From Syngnathus acus (lineage: Eukaryota > Chordata > Actinopteri > Syngnathiformes > Syngnathidae), in assembly GCF_901709675.1 (NCBI RefSeq), contig NC_051088.1, positions 2,590,664 through 2,654,663 on the forward strand: 64,000 bases of DNA. The letters run 5' to 3'. Shown here piece by piece: positions 1-13,900 of the stretch; within the stretch, counting starts at the first letter, position 1, and each line of letters starts with the position of its first letter. Under the pieces are notes generated by a model. That model made no database searches, was not told the origin of the DNA, and was given only the letters and a program-made list of their open reading frames with translations. Position numbers and translations under genes: made by a program.

Positions 1-712
1 CGAGCCCTCAGCTCGCAATCTCCCATGAGCCTCAGCAAAGTGTAAACAAATCGCGTTTCTCAAACGATCTCCTATAAAATGATCGGAACTGACTAAAGTT
101 CGATCTAACGCATTGTACTACTTACCTATGTTTCCCTTCCATATCGATCCGTAGATTACTCGAAACATTAACAGAGCAACCTATTTTCACATGAAATAGC
201 CTGGTACGTATAGCAGCTATCGTTATAGCATTAGCCATCCGCAAAGTCCACGAGCCTCAGCTCGCAATCTCCCATGAGCCTCAGCAAAGTGTAAACAATC
301 GCGTTTCTCAAACGATCTCCTATAAAATGATCGGAACTGACTAAAGTTCGATCTAACGCATTGGTACTACTTACCTATGTTTCCCTTCCATATCGATCCG
401 TAGATTTACTCGAAACATTAACAGAGCAGCCTATTTTCACATGAAATAGCCTGGTACGTATAGCAGCTATCGTTATAGCATTAGCCATCCGCAAAGTCCC
501 ACGAGCCTCAGCTCGCAATCTCCCATGAGCCTCAGCAAAGTGTAAACAATCGCGTTTCTCAAACGATCTCCTATAAAATGATCGGAACTGACTAAAGTTC
601 GATCTAACGCATTGGTACTGCTTACCTATGTTTCCCTTCCATATCGATCCGTAGATTTACTCGAAACATTAACGGAGCAGCCTATTTTGAAATGAAATAG
701 CCTCGCGGGTAC
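1..712. repeat. Tandem array of three ~250-bp units inside a pogo-like element
   Basis: The marker gatcggaactgactaaag recurs at 81, 329 and 580, giving periods of 248 and 251 bp. Units differ by a few substitutions and single-base indels. The array starts before the window, so the copy number is a minimum. Confidence 0.95.
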
Positions 713-924
713 AACAGCTATTCGGTGACGCCCCCTGACTACAGTTGCCGTAGTGTTGGGAAGCGATGCGACCTTGTAATTTACTAGTCGTACTAAAAAG
801 TATTGAAACATTTTGGCAGAGCACTGTGTACAACCAGTATGGATCAACAAATTCATCAATTGATCCATATATAAGGCGCACCGGACTATAAGGCGCACTG
901 TCGACTTTTGATAAAAATTTAGGT
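1..924. mobile_element. pogo-like DNA transposon (GGCGCAC family), left end outside window, right end cut
   Basis: The right portion carries the signature ataaggcgcacc sub-terminal repeats (870-900). The family's complete copy is at 15692-16859. The inner region is made of three tandem units. The terminal part after 924 is replaced by a fragment of another transposon, so this copy is broken on that side. Non-coding in the visible part. Confidence 0.75.
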
Positions 925-1192
925 TTTTAGGATGGCTTTACTGCTCCCACTTGCTTTCTTTGGAGGCATGATTAGGGGTTAATACAATCCTCAAAGTAAC
1001 GAAAATGCGATAACAACGGAATCAGTCGGCATCCGGGCCGCACGGTCGGGTTTTCTCGGGTCCTCCCGGCTCATCTCGCGAGGTTCGACCTCCGAATTTT
1101 GTTCGACAACCGCAGCAAAAAAAATCTCGAATTTTTTGTTCGAATTCCGATTTGTTCGAGAACCAGGACGTTCGAAAACCGAGGTTTGACTG
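924..1192 (-). mobile_element. Tigger-like fragment, same family as 12155-13004
   Basis: The end reads gaaaaccgaggtttgactg followed by TA, matching the terminal repeat of the element at 12155. The inner sequence is the reverse complement of 12170-12380 with substitutions. Only one end is present. Confidence 0.7.
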
Positions 1193-1450
1193 TAAAATAA
1201 ATAGATGCAGCTCACTGACAAGTGCCGCTATTTGAGCTAATTTTAGAACAGTCCTGTGGGCGACTCATGCGGTCCTCACGGGCACCGTGTCGGTGACCCC
1301 TGGCATACTGTATAACCGCAATCCTGCCCAACCATACTGGACACTATTTTCTCTGTTGGGTCCAGGGTCCGTTGGTTCTGGCTCCATTAAATCGAGGATC
1401 CACTGAAAATAAATGGACACATTTTGTACGTTTGTTTACTCTCCTCTTAG

Positions 1451-1560
1451 ATGACCTACCCAGAAAGCGGCCACCACAGATCTACAAGCCCCCAACAGCC
1501 GAGATGTTGGCTTACCTGGACTTCAGTGTGTCTACCACAGGCATGTTAACTGGAGTAAAG
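1451..1560 (+). CDS. dip2b: dip2b coding exon ([18 protein letters not shown])
   Basis: The acceptor is ctcttag before 1451 and the donor is gtaacg after 1560. The exon starts with two bases completing a codon from an exon outside the window and ends in phase 0. It encodes the stretch leading into the second ligase domain, ending [10 protein letters not shown]. No earlier dip2b exon was recognised between 1 and 1450. Confidence 0.88.
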
Positions 1561-4500
1561 GTAACGATTTGAGCACCTTGCATTAAAATCCATGCTCGAT
1601 ACTGTAGATTAGTGTTTCCCAACCTATCTATACTGACTCAAGGCGTATACTATGTCACATCGGAAAAAAATCTCATGGCATTACATACCAAAATGATTCA
1701 CAAAACGTGAATCGCAATTGGTTGTTTTGCCTGTTACTATACATCAGTGATCCCCAACCTTTTTTGCGCCACGGACCGGTTACGTGTCAGAAATATTTTC
1801 GCGGACCGGCCTTTATATAAATAAATAATACATTTATATAACTAAAATACATTTATATAAATAAATAATACATTTATAATAAATACATGAATACGATGAA
1901 ACAAAATGATACGACTGGCATAAAAACAAGTATAAACGACATTAAAATAAAACTCACCATCACATTGAATTACTGGGAGCACTGAGCTTGTTTCTCAGAA
2001 ACGAGCCGGTCCCATCTAGGCGTAATCGGAGACAATGACACCCGAAGTGGTTGACAGTACCCTATTAAAAGACAATTGAAAGTGTATTGAAAGACAGTAG
2101 GGTAGGGGGCAGGATGCTTGGTCTCCATGTGCCGAAGCAGTTTTGAGGGCTTCATTGCCTCGTTAGCTAGCCTGTCGCCACATATTATGCAGAGTGGGCT
2201 TGGCGTCTTTTAAATGCAGCTTTCCTTTTCTTAGAAGTCATAGCCTCTTCTTCTTCCGTCTCCTCATTGGGCTTTTTTCCCTTTCCGAAGAAGCTTTCCA
2301 AACATCTCTGTTTCTTGCTCATTTTTGCTTGCTTCGCGGGCTCAACTGAGGGGACATGTCACGTGACCGAGACGAGCGTCTTGACCTGAACCGACGGATG
2401 TAATTGGGAGAGAATCGCCAATTTTTTTATATTTTTCAAAATAAATACTTACTCATTTTTGCTAGCTTTGCGGGCTCGACTGGGGGAAACATGTCACGTG
2501 ACCGGGACGAGCGTCCTGACCTGAATTAATTGATCGTCGATTAAAACGTTTTTTTTTTTTTTCTGTGTGGTTTGGCGGCCCGGTACCAAGTGACCCACGG
2601 ACCGGTACCGGTCCGCGGCCCGGTGGTTGGGGACCACTGCTATACATGATCGGCATAGATTAACAAATGACACTTTTTGTATAAGAAAATAATGACAATT
2701 TTGTCAAAATGATTGACATTGGATAAGTCCCTCTGGCACACCTGATGATCTCTCACTGATTGAAAACCACTGCTGTAGATAATCTAAATAATCGTGACCA
2801 ATACTGGACATAAAATTTAGCCTTGAACTTGAAAAGGCCCATATCATGCATGCAATTAGATAGTATTACTTGATTACTTTATGTTTGTATGTTTGTGAAA
2901 GAATTTATTTGAAATATAATTGCTCTCAATTGGAATTGTAGTTTCAAAAGTCAACCAGGTGAAAGTTGGCTTAGTATTGCAAAGACCCAAACTTAAGGCG
3001 GCATTTTGTCACCTAACCGTTGCTGAACGATTCACTTGTGTGTAGTATCTCACACTCAATGTTGTTTGTAGTTGACGCTGAGTAGTATTTTAAAAGGTGC
3101 TGTTTATTTATTTTTTTAATCAGATGTCTCATGCTGCAGTCAGCACTCTGTGTCGTTCCATCAAGTTGCAGTGTGAACTCTACTCCTCACGCCAAATAGC
3201 CATCTGCCTGGACCCATACTGCGGCCTAGGCTTTGTCCTGTGGTGCCTCTCCAGGTATGTAAAATGGTCCATAGATGATAAGCAGTGTGATTGTTACAAA
3301 AGTGATTGTGGTGTGCAGTGTTTACTCAGGTCATCAGTCAATCCTCATCCCTCCCCTGGAGCTGGAGAGCTCACTTCCTCTGTGGCTGAGCACCCTCAGT
3401 CAGTACAAGATCCGAGACACCTTCTGCTCCTACTCAGTTATGGAGCTTTGCACCAAAGGCCTTGGAACCCAGACAGAGCTGCTGAAGGTTGGCGTGCAAA
3501 ACACTTGAAATGCCTCAATTTTATTTTATTTTAAGCCTTAAGTGAATGTGTTTCATAAAGACAGAATGAAACACATTCATTTAAGGCTTAAAATAAGCGG
3601 TTATGCATCTTAACTTGTGAGGCAAAATTTGCATCTTGTGCCTCATCAAACACATTGAATAGCAAAACAGCTGTCCTAAAAATTGTTGTTTGGGAGGACG
3701 CATGCGCATCTCTCAAGACACCTACTGTGGATAGTCGGAAGGTGCGGCTTAAGTGGATGGATGGATGGATGGATGGATGGATGGATGGATGGATGGATGG
3801 ATGGATGGATGGATGGATGGATGGATGGATGGATGGATGGATGCCTTTTTAAACTAAATACTTTTAATAGGGCTGGGCAGTGTTGGGCAAATTACTTCCA
3901 AAATGTATTTAGTTACAGTTATTAGTTACCTTTCCAAAAAAGTAATTGAATTATGATTGATTTACTCCTTCATAGATGTAATTAGTTACTAGGGAAAGTA
4001 ATTACAGTGATCCATCGTAACTTCGCGCGTCATTGATTGCGGATTCGCTATTTCGCGGGTTAATAAGTGACGGGAGAATAGCATTTGAATACACGCTGAT
4101 AGCGTGAGGCGTGCCTCTGAGCAATGTGTGTCACTTGGGACAAGCGCGGAAGCCAGCCGCACACAAAATTAATGCACTGGCATGAGCGCTGATAGCGTGC
4201 TCTGCCTCTGAGCAATGCGGAGGTGACAGAGTAGAAGCGCAGGAGGCGCGGGAGGCCGGAAGGCGCGAGGGAACAGCACCAATCGGTGCAGGAGGAGTTG
4301 GGACACGTGACAATATTACGTTTGTTCTCTTATTTACTGTTAAGGTAGAATACATGCACAGAACAGTGTGGGAAAGGTTATTAAGTGATTGGGAAAGTTT
4401 TATGTCGTGTAAAAGTATTAAGGAGGCTTTACAAAGCCTAAATATTGTGTATAGTACCACAATGCAACAGGAGATTCATGCGTGACTGTGACTGGTTTTG

Positions 4501-7500
4501 CTATGCATGATGTCCCTGGGTTAGTGTAGTGCAGGAATTGTCAACTGGTCGTCCGAGGCCCTCTAGTGATCCAAAGTGGTATTGCACGTGGTCCGCGAAA
4601 TTGGAAATGGAAAACAATTGAAACATTTTGAAAAATAAAATTGATTTATAATTTAGACTTGATTTATTTTCCAGCTAATTTTGTGAATCATTTACCCTTC
4701 CAAATTATGTCAAATGTAGCTGACATTTCCAAAATACACATACAGATGCAAATAAATAGCCTGTATAGGTCTATACTCTTTCGGTGCAAAATAAAATAAT
4801 ACTCCGTCAAAGCAGTGGTCTCTGAGTTGCTTCTTGGGTATAATGGATAAATGGACAAATGGACAAAACCAGTTGAAAACCCCTGGTGTAGTGTGTTAAT
4901 CCTGAAGGTGGTCACTTTGCATTGCTTGAAAAGGTAAACCAGACTTCAAATAAACTTGCAATACATCCATGCCCTCTAGCGGCCAACACGAAACACGACA
5001 TGTTTGAAATTTCTATACAAAGGTAATTAAATTCCTAATTAATACATATAATGTTTCTACTATGCGGATCTTCATTTAAATGATGGTTCTGGAACGCATC
5101 TCCTGCGATAAACGAGGGATCACTGTATTGCATTACTTTTTCAAAAACGTTCAATGATGTAAAAGAAATCAACTTTTTAAGCAGGTGTCAATACAGTTGC
5201 ATTAACTAATACAGCATAGCTCAGTACCTCATTTAACTTCATATTTATTGAACAACAATGTAAAATAAGAATACAATAAATAAATTGTCACACAACTTCC
5301 AAATTGTTCACATCGGCCAGAAATCCACACTGCACACTTTTTCATTTTTTTACACCAAAACTCTGATGAGAAAAAAAAAGTTACGGCACGGAGTGGCGCA
5401 CAATTCGCTATATGGTATTTAAAATCAATGTTTGCGTCTTTGGACAGTCCAACAGCTGAAAAACGAACAAAGTAAAAAGTAAAACGTACCAGGTATGCCA
5501 AGTTCCTCACTCAAGATCGCCCATGTCTGCTCCTGTTTTGTTGTATCCCAGTATAGGTACAAAGAAGTACGTATTGTACAGCGAGGGGTGAGCACGGATG
5601 GTTGTTTTGTTTTTGACATTCTGAAAATCTACTCCCTAAACTGAATTTGAAACCCAAGATGAATTACTGTACACTACACCCTTTCTCAGCGAGGAGGAGA
5701 GGCCTATAGGTTGAAATTACCGTAATTTTTGGACTATAAACCGCACCGGACTATAAACCGCACCAGCTAAAATTCAGGGATATTTTAGTTTTTTTCTTAT
5801 ATAAGCCGCACCGGACTATAAGCCGCACGTGCACATGAGTTATTTACAAAGAAAGACAGTACACAGAAAGCCTTTTTAAAGTTTTAATAACATACTTTAA
5901 CATATCTTTCTAAACGCTGCCTGTGATGCAGCAGTAGTACCGCAGCAACACGGAAGTGACACAGCACTAACAGGGCTGGTTGAAAAAAATACGAGTAAAA
6001 GTGAGAGCCGTCGTCTTCATCTTCCTCCTGTGCACTGAAACCATCAAAGTCTTCCTTGGAATATCGTTAGATATACTTCGCCACACACTTTTTCAAACTC
6101 TCTTTTGTTGTCGCTTTCATGCATTTCTTCTAGCATTTTCCATGATGAGGGTATGTTCATGCTAACTTTATTCATGCACAAATCGCTAAGTTACATTAAA
6201 CCAGGGGTGCGCAATACGTCGATCGCCAAGCCACTATTAGTCGATCGCGTGATATTAAAATGTTTTTTTTTTTTAATTTATTTATTTATTTCGCACTTGA
6301 CGCGTGTACAAACAACGGCGCTAACAACACAACACAAACACGCTAGCTCGCGAGTTCCCTCCAATTGTCAGAACCCTGTTTTTTCTTTTAAACTTAAGAA
6401 AGGGTATAAAAATGAGTGGGGCAGCTGGCCATAGTAAGAAGTATCACTTTCATAGGGAATGGGAGTAGGACTTTTTTTTTCACGATGACATATATATACT
6501 ATATATATATATATATATAATTTTTTTTAGTGGGTAGATCTTTGTGACTTGGTCATTTCAAAAGTCGCTCGCGAGCTGAAAAGGTTTGGGCACCCCTGCA
6601 TTAAACTAGCGAGCTACACGTATAGCTCCAGAGTAGATGTGACCGGGAAATAAAGAAAGAAAATGGTGACGCAACAAGATGTCATCAACAATAGCCCAGT
6701 GCACCTTGTGACCGGAAGAAACCTCTACAGTGCATGTATGAGCTGCTGTAGTTCTTACGTTAAGAGCCAAATCGACTGCCTTTAACTTAAAAGCGGCATC
6801 ATATGCATTTCTTTTGTCCCCCATAATGAGGGTTTGTGTATAAAAGCTTCCTTTCTTCAGTAATGTCCGTCTTGATCTCGTTCTCTCTTCTTTGTGTCAA
6901 TTATACGGCACTATTTGCCTGGGGGATGGACATGCGACCAACACACCACTCTTCTCCCCAGTGACCCTGTCACATTTCCCTCCGCCCAGCAAAGTGGTGC
7001 CGCACAACAGTCCACAGCCTTTTTACGAGTGTATAAAAGTGATCAAGTCATCACAAAAATCACGGAGATAATCCTATATAAACCGCACCGGACTATAAAC
7101 CGCTGGGTTGAAAATTTGAGAAAAAGGTCGCGCCTTATGGTCCAAAATGTACGGTATTATAGCATTGCAGAATGAATCAGGCTAAGCAGCAAGATAGCAA
7201 CAAGATCTTTAATGAGAACAAAAAAGGATTACTGTGGCCGTGACCACACCAAATTAAGGAAGTGTACCATTTTGGCTTGAAGCAGCCATTTTAGGCAAAT
7301 TAGAGGGCTACGACTTTGACAAACTGTTCTTGGTAATTTGCCCAAATGAGTTCCAGTGGGAAGTAGGTTTCCTAAAAAGATGGACAACGCTCTTTTAAAT
7401 ATTTTTTTTATATTGGCGAAACATTGAATGCATTTGGATCCTTCACCATTTAAAAAGAGGTATAAGGGCCCATTCATCAATGTTTGCAGTTTTAATTCTT

Positions 7501-8561
7501 ATTGTATCCCACCGCAGTAAACCACGATGGTGCAGGTTGTAAGAATGTTGTGGCTTATCTGTTTATCTAATAATAATAATAATTCATTCAATTTATATAG
7601 CGCTTTTCAATAACCCAAAGACGCTTTACAGATAACAAAAAAAAAAAAAAAGGGGGGGTACGTATGGGGGGGGGGGACAATAGGATATAGTTAATAACAG
7701 GACATCGGTCAGCAGTGCAAAGGAGATGGATGGAGGAGCAGGAGGGGCGGGAGCGGAGGTTGTTGAAGTTGGCAGTACGAGAGGTGGGGGTGACGGGGGG
7801 TTGGTAGTCCAAAAAGAGGAGATGGGTGAGCCATCGGGGAAGTGCCGGTCCAGATGTTGGACCAGATGGACCAGATGGTGATGCCGGTCGACCTCGACTG
7901 CACCCGCTCGAACGGCAGGCCCCAACGCACCACGGCGGCACACAGCAGAGCCACGGTTGGCGAGCCCGCAGGGAGTGGAGCCCGCAGGGAGTGGAGCCCG
8001 TCGCCCGAGAACGCCAGACGGAAGGCCAGAGAGCCAGGCCAGAGCTGCCGTAGAGTCCACAGCAGGCGGCCACAGGCTCAGAGTCGGGAGGCAGGAGGGT
8101 CCGGTGGTGGTTTTGGCCAGTTGGCTGTTGGCTAGCTGGCTAACGTAGCTGGTAGTCCGAGGGAGAGGAAACAGATAGGTGAGAGCGGAGCTACGGGAAT
8201 GCGAAGTGGACGGAGGACAACACGAGAAAAATAAAAGAAGAGACGGGTGCACTGAAAACAGGAAAACGAAAAACAAGTAACGGACACGGTCCGGGACAGA
8301 AGCGGCAGTCAACAAGTTTGACGCCAGCGTGCTCTAACCCGGAAGACAACAGACGGTGGGGGAGGAGGAGTTCTGTAAGAAGTAATCAGAACGTTCCTGT
8401 TGAACAACTCTTATGGTAAAAATATTTGACATACACAGCATTATCAACAATTGGATGGTCCCTGTTGCGATAAATATGGTTGTCTACCTGGGGCATAGTA
8501 CATTGTCCATGTTTCACTGGTAGATCAGAAATAACATGTTTCTGTCAAAGACAAGTCTACA

Positions 8562-8632
<71 letters not shown>

Positions 8633-8651
8633 GCGTGCGTGTGTGTGTGTG

Positions 8652-8682
<31 letters not shown>

Positions 8683-10861
8683 CTAGGCACGTGGTGTAAA
8701 TCTGTCGTGCGTGCGCAGCTGCGTGGTGATAGCCGAGGAGAGGCCCAGACTTACCCTCACGCAGTCTTTCTCCAAGCTTTTCAAGGATGTCGGTCTGTCG
8801 TCGCGAGCCGTCAGCACCGCTTTTGGCTCCAGGGTCAACCTGGCCATCTGTATGCAGGTGGGAATTCTGACATTCAGGTCATTCAGGTTTATGCACTTAA
8901 GTACATTAGTGCATCTACATGTTTCCTTTTTTGTTTTCCTGGCTGTGTTGCAGGGCACAGCTGGACCAGACCCCTCCACTGTCTACGTTGACATGAAGTC
9001 GTTACGCCATGACAGGTAATGCTCAACACTACCTTTGGGACATTTTAGGGTAACAGAGTTATGTCTCTGTTGCTAAGGGTGAGGCTGGTGGAGCGTGGAG
9101 CACCTCAGAGTCTTCCACTCATGGAGTCAGGCACTGTGAGTGTTGATTATTGATAAATTAGCACCATGACACAGATCCAGCAGCTATCAGCGATTGTGTT
9201 CTGTTTGAAGATTTTAGCGGGGGTGCGAGTCATCATCGTCAACCCAGAGACACGAGGACCGCTGGGAGACTCCCATCTTGGTGAGGTAAGTGGCTAGAGA
9301 GGATAGCAGGAACTCACATTGGCTTAACTGGGCTTTGACCATATAGCCATATGCTTTTTGTGAGGATGCTGATTTAGACCTGTTTGAGTTTTTCAGGTTG
9401 AGATGTTTGACAATAAGAACCAAGTAAAGCCAGATCTAGACTGGGTACCTGCTGTATGTTTGTTACTTTTGATGAAACGTTCGCGTATCATTGTGGTAAT
9501 GACCTTGATTTCATTTGATGTAAAAGAAGAAAAAGAAAGAGTTGTTCATAGACGTTTATTGTTCAGTGGTCATTCGTCCTTACAGCAATTTACAATACTT
9601 ACAACGTAAGGTGTTTCAAGGTTACAAATCGCAAGTAATGAACTACCATAAAATCCCGTAAGGCTAAGTTAAACCTCAATTTTAAACGCTTCGATTCTAC
9701 GCGATTTTCTGTCTAATGCGATATGGTCACGGACCCCAATTTTTTCGGCGCATTTTAAATGGTTGAAATTGTAGAAATTACAGTGCGAAAAGACAAGAGG
9801 CAGTATCTACTTTTGACTACACAACGGCGCGTTATTATTTTTCTCCTACCATATTCCTCAGCAACATGGCGCTGCAAAACACCTGTCAACCCGTTTTCCA
9901 TCTTTCTTAAAGAGACTGCAGCAGTAACTTACAGGTTATATATACATTAGCACAATGTAACAAATCAATTAATTATTCATTTTTACCCAGCACAGCGAAG
10001 TTATTCCCCAAATGCAAACGTTTTTTCCTACTGCAATTACCCGATACACTCGCATGCACGGCTCTGTATTTTTTCCCCTTCCAAGACTTTCTAAATAACG
10101 TCCTTTCGGGTTAACGCCATTCCCAAATTCTGGACCCCAAAGTCCGCGTAAACTCTAAGCTTAGCTGTACTCCTTTTTTCCCCCAAAAATGATCCCCAAA
10201 TTGTAATGCATTACAGCACTCAGTAACTAATACATGACAAAAGCACATCGTGCCATAATGCATTACAATAATTTATGAATAAATGATGTAATACAATGAG
10301 TTATTCAGCATTTTCTCTAATATTTTTACAGTTACTGAGTCCTGTATCACATTACATTTTCAGGATTACAATAAATAAGTACTCACAAATTTGACTGGAA
10401 ATGAAGTCCATTGCGTCTATTACAAGATGGGCTAGTTTCTTTACCAACCACTGTGAACAGGATTTTTTTTTACCTCTCTGAGGGATTCTTGATGCAATTT
10501 ACAAACACATGGCTCATTTTGCATCACTGCAAAAATGTTTTCTGTATTTGAAACAACAACAAACTTTGTTAAGAAGTCATGGCTTGTTAAAATAAAAAAT
10601 GCAAAATTAACATCCATCCATTATCAGAACCGCTTATCCTGTCGAGGGTCGCGGGTGTGCTGAAGCCTGTCCCAGCTGACTTTGGGCAGTTGTCGAGGGA
10701 CACCCTGAAGTGGTTGCCAGACATTCGCAGGGCACAGAGACAAACAACCATCCGCACTCACACCTACGGGCAATTTGGAGTGGTCAATCCGCCTACCATG
10801 CATGTTTTTGGGATGTGAAAGGAAACTGGAGAATTACAACTTAATGAACTCTAGATTGTGT

Positions 10862-10904
<43 letters not shown>

Positions 10905-13900
10905 GAATACCGTATTCTATAATTAGAGAAGGTTTATGTCCAACAGGGGGGGTGGGCGATTAATAGAGAATAGGGGTGTAAATCGCGGGTTTTGTCACGA
11001 TACGATATCATATCGATACAAAGAACCACGATACGATATTTGCCGATATCTTAAAGCCTGCTGTGATTCATTCACGATACATCACGATATAGTGCTCTAC
11101 GATCGATATAGAACAATATCCTGATTTATAACAATTCATACGCAAAATCAACAAGGTACTGCAAACTCTTTATTTAGGAAATTACAAAGTGCTTCCAAAC
11201 GAATGACTTGAAGCCCAAAGGGGAGCGAATTTCCTCGTCTTCTTGGACACTAGCCATAGCACCAGCCCAGGAGCCGCGTAGTTGTCGGCTCCCCTTTGCG
11301 GCTCCCCTTTCACGTGCCTGCTCTGCTCACAACACAACACGCCGCGCACTGCTCCCGGAAAGAGGAAGCAAGCAACAATGAACTGGATTTCAAAATAAAG
11401 TCGCGTCTAATGTCCGAGGTCAAAAACGGGCGATATAGATCGATGTTTACGTTTAGCATCGATGCCAACAAATCGTAGAGCATTATATCGATTAATCGAT
11501 GTGTATCGATGAATCGTTACACCCCTAATACAGAACACTTTTTGTCCGATCGCCAAGGGGCACTGAAATGGGCGACAACAAGTATATTTTCCTTATGTAG
11601 TATGCAATACCTGCATCTCACTGGTGTTCTTGTTTTGATCTACTTCTAACAGCGGGGTGCGTCCATTGACGCTCCATCGATGCGACACGTTACCGTCGCA
11701 CATCACATGTTGCGCACGTCATGTTATCGCGATCGTCTTGTTCGAGCGCACCCCCCGATAACGTAATTGTGTGAGGATATTGTAGCGGAGTGACGAGTGT
11801 AATTGTATCATAGTTTATGGAGAAAAACAATTTAAAAGGGCCATTCGACGTGCTGTCAAATCTGTCATATTTAAACTTGTGCAATGACGTCGGCATGCGG
11901 TCGCGGAGGAAAACGTAAGTTTTGGGGGTAATTTTTAGCAGCATGGGTGATAATTGGAGGTATCAATGTTTTTTATTTACGTCATCGCTAACACACACTG
12001 GGCGATTATTAGAATATGGGCGATAATTAGAATAAATACGGTTAAATGCTGACTTAATATGGATCGCTCTTTAGCCATTCATATTTTTTCCTTTGTTGCA
12101 TATTCTTTATCGAGCTATCTATCTTATCTGTTTTGTTTGACCAATTATCAATTACAGTGGAGCCTCGGTTTTTGAACGTCCCGGTTCTCGAACAAATCAG
12201 TATTCGAACAAAAAATTCGAGATTTTTTTGCTTTGGATGTCGGACGAAATTCGGTTGTCGAACCTCGCGAGATGAGCCGAGAGGACCCGCATGCCAACTG
12301 ACTCCGTTCGTTATTACATTCTCGTTACTCTGAGGATTGCATCAACTCTAATCATGCCTCCAAAGTGGGAGCAGTAAAGCCATCCTAAAACACAAAGACC
12401 CTCTTAAAACAATGCGACAGTGAGCGCCCGGCGCGCTGCGGTTGCGCGATCGGACCAAATTAAGCTCCTTGCGCACTGAGGTCCACTTAAATTTTGGAAA
12501 GTACATCAGGACATTAAAAATATTTTCTAAATTTCAGCGACGGCTCTGTCACAATAATGCGACCAGCGCGGTGTAGTTGCGCGGCCGGCGACGCGCTACT
12601 GTTGCGCGTTCGGCGGTGCGCTGCAGTTGCGCGATCGTACAAAATTAAGCTCCCTGCGCACTGAGGTCCACTTAAATTTTGGAAAGTACATCAGCACTTT
12701 TAAAATATTTTCTAAATTTCAGCGACAGCTCTGTCACAATAATGCGACCAGCGCGGTGCAGTTGCGCGTTCGGCGACGCGCTACGGTTGCGCGTTCGGCG
12801 GTGCGCTGCAGTTGCGCGATCGGACAAAAATGCGCAAATGAAAAAATGCTTAAAAAAGGCGTTTTTTTGTTGGTTTATTTTGCTTGAAACGGATTAATTT
12901 TTTTCCCATTATTTGTAATGGGAAAACATGATCCGGAATTCGAACGATTCACTTCTCGAACAGCCTTCTGGAACGGATTGTGGTCGAAAACCGAGGCTCC
13001 ACTGTATACTCTATCACTATTATTTAATACTAGCGTTGGGTGTCTGACAAAAAGTGACTGAGAGTCAAAATTAAGTCCAGTTTGTGTATGTGTGTTCTTA
13101 CATGTGTGTAGATCTGGGTCAACAGTCTCCACAGTGCGAGTGGCTACTACACTATCTATGGCGAGGAGAGCCTGCAGGCGGATCACTTTAACACCAAACT
13201 CAGCTTTGGGGATCCCAACACGCTGTGGGCTAGAACAGGGTACCTGGGCTTCATTAAGAGAACCGAGCTACTGGATGCTAGTGGAGGTCAGCCACTATTT
13301 TACAGTTTACAGTCTCTTTGGTACATTTCTAAGATCAGAATTGACATTTACATAACAGTCAGTCTATTTCTCAAAGCAATACTTACAAATAGCAAAACAT
13401 AATGGTTTCCCTGCAAAGGTCATTTTCTGTCTCAAAATCCTTAGTGCATCCCTCAAAATAAACATTTGTGCATCTCTCAAAACAAATATTTGTGTCCCCG
13501 AACTTATCAGAATGACAGGTCTTGGTGTCACTGTGTATGGCTATGATATGGCTGGCTATCCCCTTTTATTTTCTCAATCGATTTGATTTTAATTCACAAG
13601 AGTTCACTTCTATTTCAGTAGGTGCTACTGACGCAGCTGACCCGTGGCGGAGCTGCCGAGTGTTCAAAATTGTCCATTTGTTTATTAATTGATATTTGTT
13701 CAATCCAATTTTAATCGATTTAATTGAAAATATCATTTTTTTATTCACTGGTTGATAGGCATATTTGCCAACATTTGGTTGTGAAAAATGTGGAAAAAAA
13801 TGTTTTCAATAGCGTATAGACCTAAAGTTTATTTGCCAAGTCTTTTGCGTAATATTCACCACACGAAGGAAAATTATGCCAGCTGTTTCACAGATATTCA

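Larger units (their letters stand above)
5720..7154 (-). mobile_element. pogo-like DNA transposon with deleted transposase
   Basis: Ends ccgtaatttttggac and gtccaaaatgtacgg are inverted and flanked by TA. Repeated ccgcaccggactataa motifs lie inside both ends. On the minus strand the start of a pogo-type transposase survives (6606-6824), as does a piece of its acidic C-terminal end (about 5990-6130, [14 protein letters not shown]). The middle is lost, so this is an internally deleted copy. Confidence 0.85.

Noticed and set aside
1-712. CRISPR-like or satellite array
   Set aside because: Units are ~250 bp with no short repeats and unique spacers; this is a tandem array inside a transposon in a vertebrate genome.
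3655-3925. MDGW-repeat frames
   Set aside because: Translation of the (TGGA)n repeat; no start context or conservation.
7588-8315. Overlapping minus-strand proline/serine-rich frames
   Set aside because: Composition follows from the GC-rich block; no domain or homologue recognised.
8480-8991. Long + strand frames rich in Cys-Val from 8480 and 8536
   Set aside because: They are translations of the (TG)n microsatellite; only the 8687-8857 part is coding, in another frame.
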